Shown: positions 31,236 to 40,903, counted from the first letter of the stretch. The stretch: 64,000 bases of DNA from Euclidia mi (GCA_944739405.2 OX123187.2:38420394-38484393); one strand, 5' to 3'. Notes: generated by a model from the sequence alone, not told the origin. A program made the numbers and translations.

Positions 31236-31400
31236 ATGAATTCCGAAGCTTTTTCAAATTTGATTGAACATTCTCTCGAAAATACATTGTTTGATGATCA
31301 CAGATTTTTATTGATAAAGTGCATTAGTCAAACATATTTGAAAATTAGAATCCATCATATTACAAAAAAATTTGAACCGTCTGCATTTCATACTGCATTT
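31236..31400 (+). pseudogene. P-element-like transposase C-terminal fragment
   Basis: The frame reads EAFSNLIEHSLENTLFDDHR, then FLLIKCISQTYLKIRIHH and ITKKF. It resembles the conserved C-terminus of P-element/THAP9 transposases (D-x-FDNHR...LIK...Y..IR.HH), and parallels DPLDSHRYLLMK in the copy at 49560. It lies only 40 bp after the THAP exon, so the whole catalytic middle has been deleted. Confidence 0.65.
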
Positions 31401-31490
31401 CATACATTAAATACCTGGGGATAATAATAGATGACAGACTCAACTGGAACTCCCACGCAGTGGCCATTATGGCTGCATGGCTGTTAGGAT
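31400..31490 (+). pseudogene. LINE RT fragment
   Basis: IKYLGIIIDDRLNWNSHA in a single frame, the RT motif-D/E block of a CR1/Jockey-type LINE, then a stop. Only about 90 bp. The inverted copy is at about 34490-34560. Confidence 0.6.
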
Positions 31491-31810
31491 TAGAACAATG
31501 ATTTACATACTTGGTTGGACCAAAACTTGGTTGTTCTTGTTCGACTAGTGGACTAATAATGTGCCGATCCCAAGATAAAATGGAAGGGCCAGTCTAGCCA
31601 CAACATTTTCTCTCTAAATATTCTGTGTGTCACATGTATGTATGATCGAAAAGTGTCCGATCCCGCACGTACATTTTTTACACATAGATTTGTATTACGT
31701 ACACTATGTAATGAGAAAAAGTAAATAAAAAGTGATTATTGTTAATAACAAATCTTTGGGGATTATTCAAGGTTTTCACTTAATTATCTATTTTAACTTT
31801 AATTTTATGT

Positions 31811-31994
31811 TGTAGGTGTTAGCGTATACAACGTAACAACTTCACTACAATAATAAGTTTATAAGCGTTACTGCGGACCGAGCAACTGTCACTCGCCGCT
31901 TGTATTCAGTAGCAATAACGTGTTTTGTTTGTGACAATATAGTACAATTATATTCCAGTATAACCTCTTTCATTTATCACCAACTATCCCTAAA
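31811..31994 (+). repeat. 5' LTR of TRIM-like element
   Basis: Starts TGTAGGTGTTAGCG, ends CAACTATCCCTAAA. Differs from the 3' LTR at two positions that I can see, so insertion is fairly recent. Confidence 0.92.
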
Positions 31995-32589
31995 GTGGTG
32001 ACCCCAACGTGATCTGAAGCAACCTTCACCGGTCAGATTACCAGCAGCCTCCCGACGTGATTTGAACACGCAACCTTCTGGAGCTAAAAAATGGGCTCGA
32101 AAAGAGCTTGTTTCAGCAGTGTCGTTGAGCCAGGTGGACAAAGCCGCTCAACAACCCACAAGTGTCCCATATGTGTAACGTGCAACTTGTGTACGTAAAA
32201 TGTGTACTTAGTTTAGTTACTAGCTTAGTCAATTATATAATTGAAACTTTGATTCATCTGTTAGGTGTTATTACAATTGAATTCTGTAATATTGTGTTAG
32301 GTTCTCACAAAGACCAGTTTATTTTCATAACAAAGTGCAAGCTTAGAAACAATGTAACTGATACTTACCATGTATGTAGGTAACAAGAGTTAGTAACAAT
32401 TGCGAAACATTGTGCTCATCATTTTATTACCAATAGGTATAATGTTCACTTTATTTTTGCAGCATTGCTAAATGATGTTCTCTTTACCATATTGTAATTT
32501 GTACTTATGTGTTATTACTCAACTGTTCAAAAAGGAGTGTAATGGTTTTGAAATTTTATGTGTAATTTTTCTCCATAGGGGAGGAATAC

Positions 32590-32773
32590 TGTAGGTGTTA
32601 GCGTATACAAAGTAACAACTTCACTACAATAATAAGTTTATAAGCGTTACCGCGGACCGAGCAACTGTCACTCGCCGCTTGTATTCAGTAGCAATAACGT
32701 GTTTTGTTTGTGACAATATAGTACAATTATATTCCAGTATAACCTCTTTCATTTATCACCAACTATCCCTAAA
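32590..32773 (+). repeat. 3' LTR of TRIM-like element
   Basis: Same 184-bp sequence as 31811-31994 with two visible substitutions. Followed directly by target duplication ATGT. Confidence 0.92.
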
Positions 32774-32866
32774 ATGTGTTTTGCTTGATACAATCCATGT
32801 CGACCATGCCTTTTCTTATAATGTGTCGATTAACATAATATATGACATTCACTAGATTTACAAGAC

Positions 32867-33087
32867 TGCCTCGTTGGTCTCGCGGCATAAATGTGCGCGT
32901 GGGATTGCAAAGTGTTATTGGGTTTCTCCGTTAGGAAATTCTCAGTAGCGGCTCGGAGTCTGGTAATGTGCCCGGTACGGCAATAGGCTCGCCCCTATTA
33001 CGTGGGACCTAAAAATTCATGGCGAAATGTGGGTGTTATATCACACATCTGCCTACCCCTTCGGGGATACAGGCGTGAGTCTATAAA
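32867..33087 (+). mobile_element. tRNA-derived SINE in left arm
   Basis: CTGCCTCGTTGGTCTCGCGG head, ATAAATGTGCGCGTGGGATT, then a small deletion that removed box B, followed by CGGTACGGCAATAGGCTCG and CTACCCCTTCGGGGATACAG. The inverted partner at 33811-34073 retains box B, so the deletion arose after the arms duplicated. Confidence 0.85.
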
Positions 33088-33132
33088 AAAAAATGACAGT
33101 TATCATAAGCATTATGATAACTGTCATTTTTT
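33088..33132. repeat. 21-bp perfect hairpin, 3-nt loop
   Basis: 33088-33108 is the exact reverse complement of 33112-33132, loop GCA. The other arm has only one copy of this sequence (TTACAGTTATCATAATGCC near 33777-33797), so the hairpin formed in the left arm after the duplication. Confidence 0.9.
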
Positions 33133-33157
33133 GCATGCGTTTTGCATTATTCTTAAT

Positions 33158-33742
33158 TGTTTAGTTTCTCTAGCAAAAATGTGTAATATGGGGAGAATTA
33201 TATGAAAGTGATTGTTGTTAATAACAAGCGTAAAGAAAAATACCATGAAAATTAGAAAATAACGCTTCGAAAGATTATGTGCTACTGAGTACCCATTTGA
33301 AACAAAAATATATAAGTTTAGTTTAATAATGCAAGTTTGTGTAAAAAATATTTAAAAGACTGTCCATCCACTAGCGTTGTGCTGTGGACACAAACTTACA
33401 GAATTTAAAATGTATAACATGTACATAATATACTTTACAAGTCTGTTTAATTTTGAACCTATATTGAAACTTTGATCGATATCGATAGCGGATTTGCTCA
33501 ATCACTATTAAATTAAAAAGTTACGATATTTGTGTTCAGATTGTCTTTAGCCTTAACTGACAAACATAGTGCCATCTTCTTCTGGTAACTCTAATTTGTC
33601 ATATGAGTGAAGAGTGTAGCTATATTCAATTTGTTCTTAAAAATATCGTTCCTTCCATGCTTTAGTTATTCTTCTGTGGGCGAGCTTTAGAATATAGATA
33701 AAACATAGAATTCGCGCTACAATGGCGTTTAAAACAATTAAG
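33158..33742. other. Spacer between the inverted arms
   Basis: About 585 bp, no gene. Near its right end TCGCGCTACAATGGCG-TTTAAA (about 33714-33735) is almost the same as the sequence directly before the second LINE-unit copy (about 45006-45030). Confidence 0.5.
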
Positions 33743-33810
33743 TAAACAATTAAGAACAAGGCAAAACGCATGCTTTAGGCATTATGATAACTGTAAATGT
33801 CTTCTTTTTT

Positions 33811-34073
33811 ATAGACTCACGCCTGTTTCCCCGAAGGGGTAGGCAGAGGTGAGATATAACACCCACATTTCCCCATGAAGTTTTAGGTCCCACGTAATAG
33901 GGGGCGAGCCTATTGCCGTACCGGCCACCGGGCACATTACCAGACTCCGAGCCGCTACTGCGTATTTTCTAACGGAGAAACCCAATAACACTTTGCCCGA
34001 CCCGGGAATCGAACCCGAGACCTCCCAATCCCACGCGCACATTTATGCCGCGAGACCAACGAGGCAGTCTTGT
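33811..34073 (-). mobile_element. tRNA-derived SINE in right arm
   Basis: Inverted partner of 32867-33087, with box B intact (GAATCGAACCCGAGACCTCC on the plus strand) and CATTTATGCCGCGAGACCAA head. Confidence 0.87.
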
Positions 34074-34578
34074 AAATCTAGTAAATGTCATATATTATGC
34101 TAATCGACACATTATAAGAAAAGGCATGGTCGACATGGATTGTACCAAGCAAAACACATAAAATTAAAGTTAAAATAGATAATTTAGTGAAAACCTTGAA
34201 TAATCCCCAGAGATTTGTTATTAAAAATAATCACTTTTTATTTACATTTTCTCATTACATAGTTTACGTAATACAAATCTATGTGTAAAAAATGTATGTG
34301 CGGGATCGGACACTTTTCGATCATACATGTGACACACAGAATATTTAGAGAGAAAATGTTGTGGCTAGACTAGCCCTTCCATTTTATTGTGGGATCGGCA
34401 CATTATTAGTCCACTAGTCGAACAAGAACAACCAAGTTTTGGTCCAACCAAGTATGTAAATCATTGTTCTAATCCTAACAGCCATGCAGCCATAATGGCC
34501 ACTGCGTGGGAGTTCCAGTTGAGTCTGTCATCTATTATTATCCCCAGGTATTTAATGTATGAAATGCAGTATGAAATG

Positions 34579-35093
34579 TGGTTCGGCTTTACACCGAAAC
34601 CGTAGGGTTCTAGGCGACTTGGGAAGGATTAATGTAATGGACTGTATTAGGGCGAGTTCTGGGTCGCCTAGAAAGGAATAAGGGAAGAGGAGATGAATAC
34701 GGGAGGAGGTGATTGAGTGGGTATAGGATATTTCAAGGATGGAAGGCACTTACCTTATACAGCCTTCTTCGTTTCTTTTCCTCCTGGTGTTTCGTGATGC
34801 AGCTGATTGTTTACGCTTCAATTCACCGTCACTCCCACTTGCGAGCGGTTTATATAATCACATACAACGGTGCGGCGCGGTACGGTATCGAGACGGCGTT
34901 CTCAGCGGGAGGAATGTTCTCGACTGTCACTCGCGTCCACGATCGCGTCGACGAATCGGGCGAAGGCAGTGCCTCTTCCAGGGAGAGGGAAAGAGAGGAG
35001 GGACGGAAATATGATATCGCTCGCACTAGACAAGCGTGGAACGATTCATGTTGATGCGATTCGTTATAGATAGGAAGGTAGATGGCGCTACCA
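34579..35093 (-). repeat. 3' LTR of BEL/Pao element (515 bp)
   Basis: Same sequence as 38821-39332 except for a few substitutions and a 3-bp difference in a GAGAGGAGG run. ORFs reading through it on the plus strand (34713-35073) appear twice for that reason and are not genes. Confidence 0.93.
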
Positions 35094-35306
35094 TATCCCC
35101 CCGGCCCTAAAGGGTTGCCTTTATAAAATAGAATTGAACTTAGCTATGTTGGGTGTACTACCGCATAACCCATCAATAGGCTAAGACAGCGATATGACAA
35201 TAAAATTAATCTAAATTAACTTTAGCGAAAACTACAAACGCAATAATAGCGAAAACTACTAACTAAATACTTAAACTAAGAGGTAGGTCCAACTTCAGGC
35301 TAGATC

Positions 35307-35660
35307 TCACTGAGTTGGAAGCGGACGCGAGTTTATCAGTGCCTCGACTTGTGCAAGGACAGTTAAAGGCTCTTCGTAAGAGAGGATCTGTTGACCTATA
35401 ACTTTGAAGAGATGCGTTTTAATTACTTTGACCATGCTTGCCCAACATCCACCGAAATGTGGTGATGCTGGTGGAATAAACTTCCAGCCAATATGATCTA
35501 TGGAAAGTTCTTCCTGAAGATGAGTACGATAACCCGCGACGTGATTGAAACAAGTAGCGGGAACAAGTTCAATCAATTTACTAACGCGGTTGGCGACAAA
35601 AGTCTGCCAGCGATGAGGAGAAGAATGAATCCAAGCGAGCACTACTTTGGAGTCGGAAAA
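35307..35660 (-). pseudogene. BEL/Pao pol: RNase H end joined to integrase end
   Basis: One frame of about 110 codons: LAWIHSSPHRWQTFVANR (RNase H/linker) runs into HIGWKFIPPASPHFGGCWAS and LAQVEALINSRPL, the C-terminal part of the integrase core. The intervening zinc-binding and catalytic Asp region of integrase is missing, so an internal deletion has fused the two. Not functional. Confidence 0.82.
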
Positions 35661-36410
35661 TGCGTATATTTATTAATAGAGTAGTGGGGCAAAACTGTGT
35701 CTTGAACCTTGCGGAGCAACTGAGACAGCAGAAGGGCCGCGCACAACTCCAGTCTCGCAACTGAAACGGTTTTAACAGGCGAGACCTTAGACTTGGCACA
35801 AACTAACTGCACCGAGTAGTTAGAACCAATGCGGACTTGCAGATATACGACTCCGCCGTAAGCACGCTCGCTGGCGTCAGCGAAACCTATCAAGTTGATG
35901 GTACATCCATCTACCAACCCAAGATGACGCGGAATAGTAACTTGATTGAGCGCGGTAAGCTCAATACAAAACTGGCCCCAAGCGGCGACAATATGGTCAG
36001 GGGGTGTTTCATCCCACTCACACTTTGATAGCCAAAGCTCCTTGATCAAGAGCTTGGCGTACAAAATTGTGGGAGCCACAAAACCCATTATGTCCCATAG
36101 TCGAGCCACTGTGGACAGCATAGTGCGTTTGGTGCACTTATCATCTGGTGGTGAGACGTCAAACCGAAAACTATCACAGGATTTGTCCCAGCGTAAACCG
36201 AGAACCTTATGCGGTACAGACTTCTCAAACTCAATGTCTGGAGAAGCCTTATGAGAATCTGGTATGCGTGCGAGAACCTCCTTAGAGTTGCTTGTCCATT
36301 TGACAAGATCAAACTGGCCTCGCTTGAAAAGCTGAATAAGCTCTTCACAAAGCGAAATTGCTAGCGGAGCGGATATGACACTACAGGCAATGTCATCCAT
36401 GTACAAAGCG
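35642..36410 (-). pseudogene. BEL/Pao pol: C-terminal RT and RNase H
   Basis: Begins at the RT catalytic box (LYMDDIACSV) and continues VLGLRWDKSCDSFRFDV, STVARLWDIMGFVAPTILYA (the typical BEL connection block), INLIGFADASERAYGGVVYL (RNase H catalytic Asp) and SVARLELCAALLL. It ends after a frameshift near 35670. RT motifs A and B are absent because the upstream part is replaced by a microsatellite. Confidence 0.88.
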
Positions 36411-36521
36411 GATGTGTAGTATAGTATAGTGTAGCGTAGCGTAGCTTAGCATAGCATAGCATAGCGTAGCATAGCATAGCATAGCATAGCGTAGCATAGC
36501 ATAGCATAGCATAGCATAGCT
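36411..36521. repeat. Pentanucleotide microsatellite (ATAGC)n
   Basis: About 110 bp of TAGCA/TAGCG repeats, sitting exactly between the protease frame and the surviving RT frame of the BEL element. Confidence 0.95.
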
Positions 36522-36523
36522 AA

Positions 36524-38497
36524 TTAGTGCTTTATCTTACACACAGTTTTAGCACCCACCTTGATCTCTTGAAGAGCAGAACAACAACAAGACGTAATAC
36601 AATGAGAAGTATGTAACGTAGGTACGGTACCCATAATCACATACCCAAGTACCGTCTCAATAGCGGGCGGTAAATCATATCGCTCACTACGTACTATTTT
36701 AGTTAGTAGCAAGTGCGGAAATATTGAAGCTCCGATCAAAAGATCAATGCCTGCCGGATTCGCAAACTCCGCGTCGGCTAGCGGCAATGATTCGAGATGA
36801 GTGAGTGATGCTACGTCTACATTAGCGTTCGGTAATGCGTCCGTGATACGCTCCACGATAAGCGAAGAAATGTTAAAATTAATATTCCTATCAAAACGCG
36901 AATGTATTTTAATATCTACGGAACCCTTGCAATGCTTTTCTGATCCGCCTATCCCTTTGACGGTTGAGTTAGTATTTTTAAAGTTATTCCATAATCCGAG
37001 GCGTTTGAAGCATTCCGATGTTATTAGATTGGTCTGAGATGCGCTATCTAGCAGACAACGTACCATGTGCGGCGACCCATTAACATCATATACGATAACT
37101 TGCGCTGTCGCTAACAGTACAGTAGTATAGATGCGCGAGTGCCGTCTTCGCGTGCGCGTCGCCCGCGCAATGGATGTCATACACAACGATACTTCTTCGC
37201 CCTCAGACGCGGAAGGCGCAGCTACCGTGTTCTGCACTTGCGACGTACTCGTAAGTGTGTCAAGGTTAGCGGCTTGACTTGACAACCGGTTATTTTTATC
37301 ATAATGTAACAGTGTATGATGTTTTTGTTTACACGAGCGACATCTCGTTCTACTGGAACAATTACTCGTTTTATGTTTTATGCTTAAGCAATTAATGCAA
37401 GCTTTGTTATCTTTTACGCTTTTAAAACGAGCAATTGGATTTAAATCATTAAAGGTGGGACACTTATAGTAATGGTCGTGCACTATATTACTGCACAGAC
37501 ACTTCTGTGAATTATTACTATTAGATTCCGAACATGTTACGTAAGATTGTGGATTAGGGACTGAGTTATTATTACTATTTCGCGATTTATTCAACCTTTG
37601 TTTGTTGTTGTTAGTGTTAGACGGGCCAGGTGAACCAGACTGCGTATTATGAAATATTCGACACTGATCTTTGATGAACGAAATAAATCTATCTAGTGTA
37701 GGTATTTTATTATTGCGTTCCGTCATCTCGAATGCGCGAATTGTATCAGTGTCAAACTTTTTTAAAGCGAGTTGAAGCAACATAAAGTCGGAAAGATCTT
37801 CTAATTTTAAATTCCTAAGAGAATTAACCGCGGTTACGAAGTTATCAATAAACAGCTGGACATTCGAGACAGACGCGTTGCCGGACAGTTTGAGATTTAA
37901 AGCTTGGTCAAAGTACGTAGACGCTAGGACGCGCGTGTCTTGATATCTGTCAAGTAGTGACTGAAATATGACCTGATAATTCTCAGCACTGGGTGTGACA
38001 CCTGCAAATACGGACTGGGCCTTCGGTGACAGTTTACCTATTAAATAGTACAACCTGTCAGCATCTGTCAGAGAACCATTATCGTGCACTGTAGACTTAA
38101 AACTTGCATAGAATAACGGCCAATTTCGTATATCTCCGTCAAACGACATAATCTCGATTGGCGGTAATCTCGGTTTGCGGGCAACGGGCTCTACCGAACA
38201 TTTACCCTCCAATTGCGATTGTATACGCTTAATAATACAATAAAGATCTTCGAATGAGGTATACGCCTGATAGTTCGGTTTTTCATCAGGATTGATAGAA
38301 AGTAATCTTGCGTTATAATCGTCTAACAACTTATGAAAATCTGTTCGAATACTATCTACTGTTATACAATAACTGAGAAATGCTTCGCTATTACTGTCAG
38401 ACATAGATGCGGTTTTTGAGCATTCATAGATGTTTTGGATGCGCTCAAATAAAATATTGCGTTTCGCTTCTAAGATTGTCATCTTTTGTTGTGACAT
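36524..38497 (-). CDS. BEL/Pao Gag-protease polyprotein
   Basis: An open frame of 657 codons, starting at ATG 38497 (MSQQKMTILEAKRN). The N-terminal half matches the BEL Gag/DUF1759 layout: LPPIEIMSFDGDIRNWPLFY, YYLIGKLSPKAQSVFAG and ALNLKLSGNASVSNVQLF. Next come Cys/His knuckles (CINCLSIKHKTSNC, then CRSCKQKHHTLLH), a Ser/Thr linker, and a retroviral-type aspartic protease with LLDSASQTNLIT (DSA instead of the usual DSG/DTG). It ends at the microsatellite. Role in family: packaging of element RNA and polyprotein cleavage. It lies within a defective element, but its own frame is undamaged. Confidence 0.9.
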   Translation of the reverse strand: MSQQKMTILEAKRNILFERIQNIYECSKTASMSDSNSEAFLSYCITVDSIRTDFHKLLDDYNARLLSINPDEKPNYQAYTSFEDLYCIIKRIQSQLEGKCSVEPVARKPRLPPIEIMSFDGDIRNWPLFYASFKSTVHDNGSLTDADRLYYLIGKLSPKAQSVFAGVTPSAENYQVIFQSLLDRYQDTRVLASTYFDQALNLKLSGNASVSNVQLFIDNFVTAVNSLRNLKLEDLSDFMLLQLALKKFDTDTIRAFEMTERNNKIPTLDRFISFIKDQCRIFHNTQSGSPGPSNTNNNKQRLNKSRNSNNNSVPNPQSYVTCSESNSNNSQKCLCSNIVHDHYYKCPTFNDLNPIARFKSVKDNKACINCLSIKHKTSNCSSRTRCRSCKQKHHTLLHYDKNNRLSSQAANLDTLTSTSQVQNTVAAPSASEGEEVSLCMTSIARATRTRRRHSRIYTTVLLATAQVIVYDVNGSPHMVRCLLDSASQTNLITSECFKRLGLWNNFKNTNSTVKGIGGSEKHCKGSVDIKIHSRFDRNINFNISSLIVERITDALPNANVDVASLTHLESLPLADAEFANPAGIDLLIGASIFPHLLLTKIVRSERYDLPPAIETVLGYVIMGTVPTLHTSHCITSCCCSALQEIKVGAKTVCKIKH

Positions 38498-38795
38498 GCT
38501 TACGTAAGTATAAGCTAATGAGAACGAAACAAAATAAGAATATCTAATGTATCTATTATTTTACCTAAGTAGGCAACACTTTAGAGCTGAGGAAATAAAA
38601 GTTGATTGAAATATGAGATTTATAAGACAACTATGATAGTTGCAGAAATAATAATTTAATAAGTAGGTAGCTACATAAAAGTTTACCTACTAATGCGGGC
38701 GGAAATAACCATGTGACGGTTATGTGAATATATTAGGAGTATAGCTAGGTGCTATAACTGCCTAGGTATAGCGGTATAACGTATAAAACGTAAAT

Positions 38796-38815
38796 GAATC
38801 CGGCTCGAAGGACCA
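38796..38815 (-). other. Primer-binding site of BEL element (tRNA-Tyr type)
   Basis: On the minus strand TGGTCCTTCGAGCCGGATTC lies five bases after the 5' LTR. Its complement ends GGCTCGAAGGACCA, which pairs with the CCTTCGA acceptor strand known for insect tRNA-Tyr (recalled, not searched). Confidence 0.75.
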
Positions 38816-38820
38816 AAAAA

Positions 38821-39332
38821 TGGTTCGGCTTTACACCGAAACCGTAGGGTTCTAGGCGACTTGGGAAGGATTAATGGAATGGACTGTATTAGGGCGAGTT
38901 CTGGGTCGCCTAGAAAGGAATAAGGGAAGAGGAGATGGATACGGGAGGAGGTGATTGAGTGGGTATAGGATATTTCAAGGATGGAAGGCACTTACCTTAT
39001 ACAGCCTTCTTCGTTTCTTTTCCTCCTGGTGTTTCGTGATGCAGCTGATTGTTTACGCTTCAATTCACCGTCACTCCCACTTGCGAGCGGTTTATATAAT
39101 CACATACAACGGTGCGGCGCGGTACGGTATCGAGACGGCGTTCTCAGCGGGAGGAATGTTCTCGACTGTCACTCGCGTCCACGATCGCGTCGACGAATTG
39201 GGTGAAGGCAGTGCCTCTTCCAGGGAGAGGGAAAGAGAGGGACGGAAATATGATATCGCTCGCACTAGACAAGCGTGGAACGATTCATGTTGATGCGATT
39301 CGTTATAGATAGGAAGGTAGATGGCGCTACCA
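38821..39332 (-). repeat. 5' LTR of BEL/Pao element (512 bp)
   Basis: Near-identical to 34579-35093. On the minus strand it begins TGGTAGCGCCATCTACC and ends TACGGTTTCGGTGTAAAG plus CCGAACCA. Confidence 0.93.
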
Positions 39333-39344
39333 AAATGCAGACAG

Positions 39345-39500
39345 TTCTTATTTTTTTGTAATATGATGGGTTCTAATTTTCAAATATGTTTGACTAATGC
39401 ACTTTATCAATAAAAATCTCTGATCATCAAACAATGTATTTTCGAGAGAATGTTCAATCAAATTTGAAAAAGCTTCGGAATTCATTACTATTGCTGATAT
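39345..39500 (-). pseudogene. P-element-like transposase C-terminal fragment, right arm
   Basis: Inverted copy of 31236-31400 with small differences. Encodes the same helical, His/Arg-containing C-terminal block. Not functional. Confidence 0.6.
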
Positions 39501-39539
39501 TTTCATTATTAGCAAGTAATTATTTAAACACTCACACTG

Positions 39540-39751
39540 ATACGTTTAGAAGGGAGGAGTAATGTAGGCACAGAATTTTCTTTTATTCTGCGCCATCTGT
39601 CATTACTATAAATACATTCCGCAGTAAAATGCTTGGAACAAATTCTAAGGTGCTTTCTAGGCAGCCAATTTTCTCCACAACATAAAGCAGCAATCCACTT
39701 ATTTTGTAAATCTTTATCACGTGGAAATCTAAAAAATAACGAGGTAAAAAT
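39540..39751 (-). pseudogene. THAP-domain exon (P-element-like), right arm
   Basis: Inverted copy of 30985-31196: FPRDKDLQNKWIAALCC, ENWLPRKHLRICSKHF, SVPTLLLPSKR. The frame is open in both arms, and the differences from the left arm (A to L, V to L and H to L changes) are amino-acid substitutions without stops. Confidence 0.78.
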
Positions 39752-39979
39752 ATAGGGTGGATAGACATATCGATAAAAATTTTTACAACACTTGACAATG
39801 TCGATATAAATATTATAACGGCTAAATTCAAAATCATGACAGAACTGTCATAAAAGATGAATCACTAAGGTTATATAATTTGATGGCATAAATTGTCTAA
39901 ATTGTATCTTACACGTCAGTTGACTGTGTTCAATTTGTAAGTACTAGGACTACCTCTATGTATATATCCAATCTCTTTG

Positions 39980-40903
39980 GGTTAAACCCAATATATTTAC
40001 TTCTCTTTGACTTATGATTTTAATCTAGGGAAGAATCTTCGTAGTTTGTCACTAATTTTAACTTGACTAGTGATGGGCTATTTCAGAATAAATATCGATA
40101 AAATATCGATAATGTTTACAATAGATCCTTAGATTTGGTTAACTCAGAATGAATTTCAATAGAATTTTGATAAACTCGATATCGATAAATACATTTGAAC
40201 GTAGGAACAGACACTTGTGTGACTTATTAAATCTTTTCAAATTAAAATCTGAATTTTATTATTTAGAAACGTCATTTGTTTATGTACCTTACTAAAGAAA
40301 TAATTCATAAGTAACTGAAGTAAATATATTGAGTAAAACTGCTGTTGTAGTGCGATTTCTATATTTTTCTATATTCTACGGACTATTTGATTTATTAAAT
40401 TTTTGTAAGCTGGCGGGTGGTGCTGGGTTACCCGTATTGCATTGTAGTTACGATGGTTATTAAGGTAGTTTTACTTTGACTTAATTATTATAATATTAAT
40501 ATATTTATTTTATTTATTATATATATTTTTATCTATATATGCCATCGATGATACATACTGGTCTGCCGACGAATCACCTGCTTCTTCCGACAATGACAGT
40601 TTCTCATCTGCTGACGGTGCTTTGAGTGATTGCTTACGACTTTCGTTTGCCCATATTTGTCAAATGGCGATGAACATTTGTCACCTAAATGCTCAAAGCA
40701 TACCGAGCCACTTTAGTGACTCACTGGAGCTTGTGGTGGATGTCAATGTACATGCCATCCTGATTTCAGAGAGTTGGCTCAAACCTACTCTTCTTTCAAC
40801 TTCTTTCTATCTCTCCGGCTTCATTCTAATACGGAATGACCGAGTCGGGAGAAGAGGGGGTGGAGTTGCAATCTATCTCCGCAGTTCTTTTCCATTTAAA
40901 ATC
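39980..40903 (+). repeat. LINE-containing unit, copy A, first part
   Basis: Matches 45026-45955 (copy B): TTAAACCCAATATATTTACT, TATCGATAAATACATTTG, then the endonuclease start. Interrupted at 40903 by the 1.8-kb transposon and resumed at 42704. Confidence 0.88.

Larger units (their letters stand above)
31811..32773 (+). mobile_element. TRIM-like non-autonomous LTR retrotransposon, 963 bp
   Basis: Two 184-bp LTRs (31811-31994, 32590-32773) flank 595 bp. Target duplication ATGT (31807-31810, 32774-32777). A primer-binding site starts immediately after the first LTR (TGGTGACCCCAACG at 31996), complementary to a tRNA 3' end closing in CCA. A purine tract (ATAGGGGAGGAAT) precedes the second LTR. 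The internal region has no pol. The only ORF is a 35-codon one from 32091 with a CPICVTCNLC motif. The other arm of the inverted duplication (near 34160) preserves the empty site. Confidence 0.93.
30746..33157 (+). repeat. Left arm of a large inverted duplication
   Basis: Reverse-complementary to 33743-39979 apart from insertions. Outer end: CCCAAAGAGATTGGATATAT; inner end near GCGTTTTGCATTATTCTTAA. The arm holds a P-like THAP exon, a P-like transposase C-terminal fragment, a LINE RT fragment and a SINE. It is interrupted by the TRIM-like LTR element (31811-32773). Without it the arm is about 1.45 kb. The two arms differ by scattered substitutions, so the duplication is not brand new. Confidence 0.9.
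34579..39332 (-). mobile_element. BEL/Pao LTR retrotransposon, internally deleted
   Basis: Two about 515-bp LTRs (34579-35093 and 38821-39332) flank 3.7 kb on the minus strand. The primer-binding site (38796-38815) is complementary to the 3' end of a tRNA closing in TCCGGCTCGAAGGACCA, which I recognise as insect tRNA-Tyr. A purine tract (GGCCGGGGGGATA, minus strand) precedes the 3' LTR. It encodes an intact Gag-protease frame, part of RT/RNase H and part of integrase. The N-terminal half of RT is replaced by a pentanucleotide microsatellite, so it is non-autonomous. Target duplication: 5 bp AAATG if the LTR boundary is set 2 bp inward, or 3 bp AAA with TG...CA ends. Confidence 0.94.
33743..39979 (-). 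repeat. Right arm of the inverted duplication
   Basis: Reverse complement of 30746-33157, interrupted by the BEL/Pao element (34581-39332). Runs from TAATTGTTCTT-like inner end through the SINE copy (33811-34073), the empty site of the TRIM element, the RT fragment and (after BEL) the P-like C-terminal fragment and THAP exon, to the outer end CCAATCTCTTTGGG. Confidence 0.9.

Noticed and set aside
34713..35073. Plus-strand ORFs of 67-113 codons, repeated at 38955-39312
   Set aside because: They lie wholly within the two LTRs of the minus-strand BEL element.
36801..37037. Plus-strand ORF within 36.5-38.5 kb
   Set aside because: Shadow of the 657-codon Gag-protease frame on the opposite strand.
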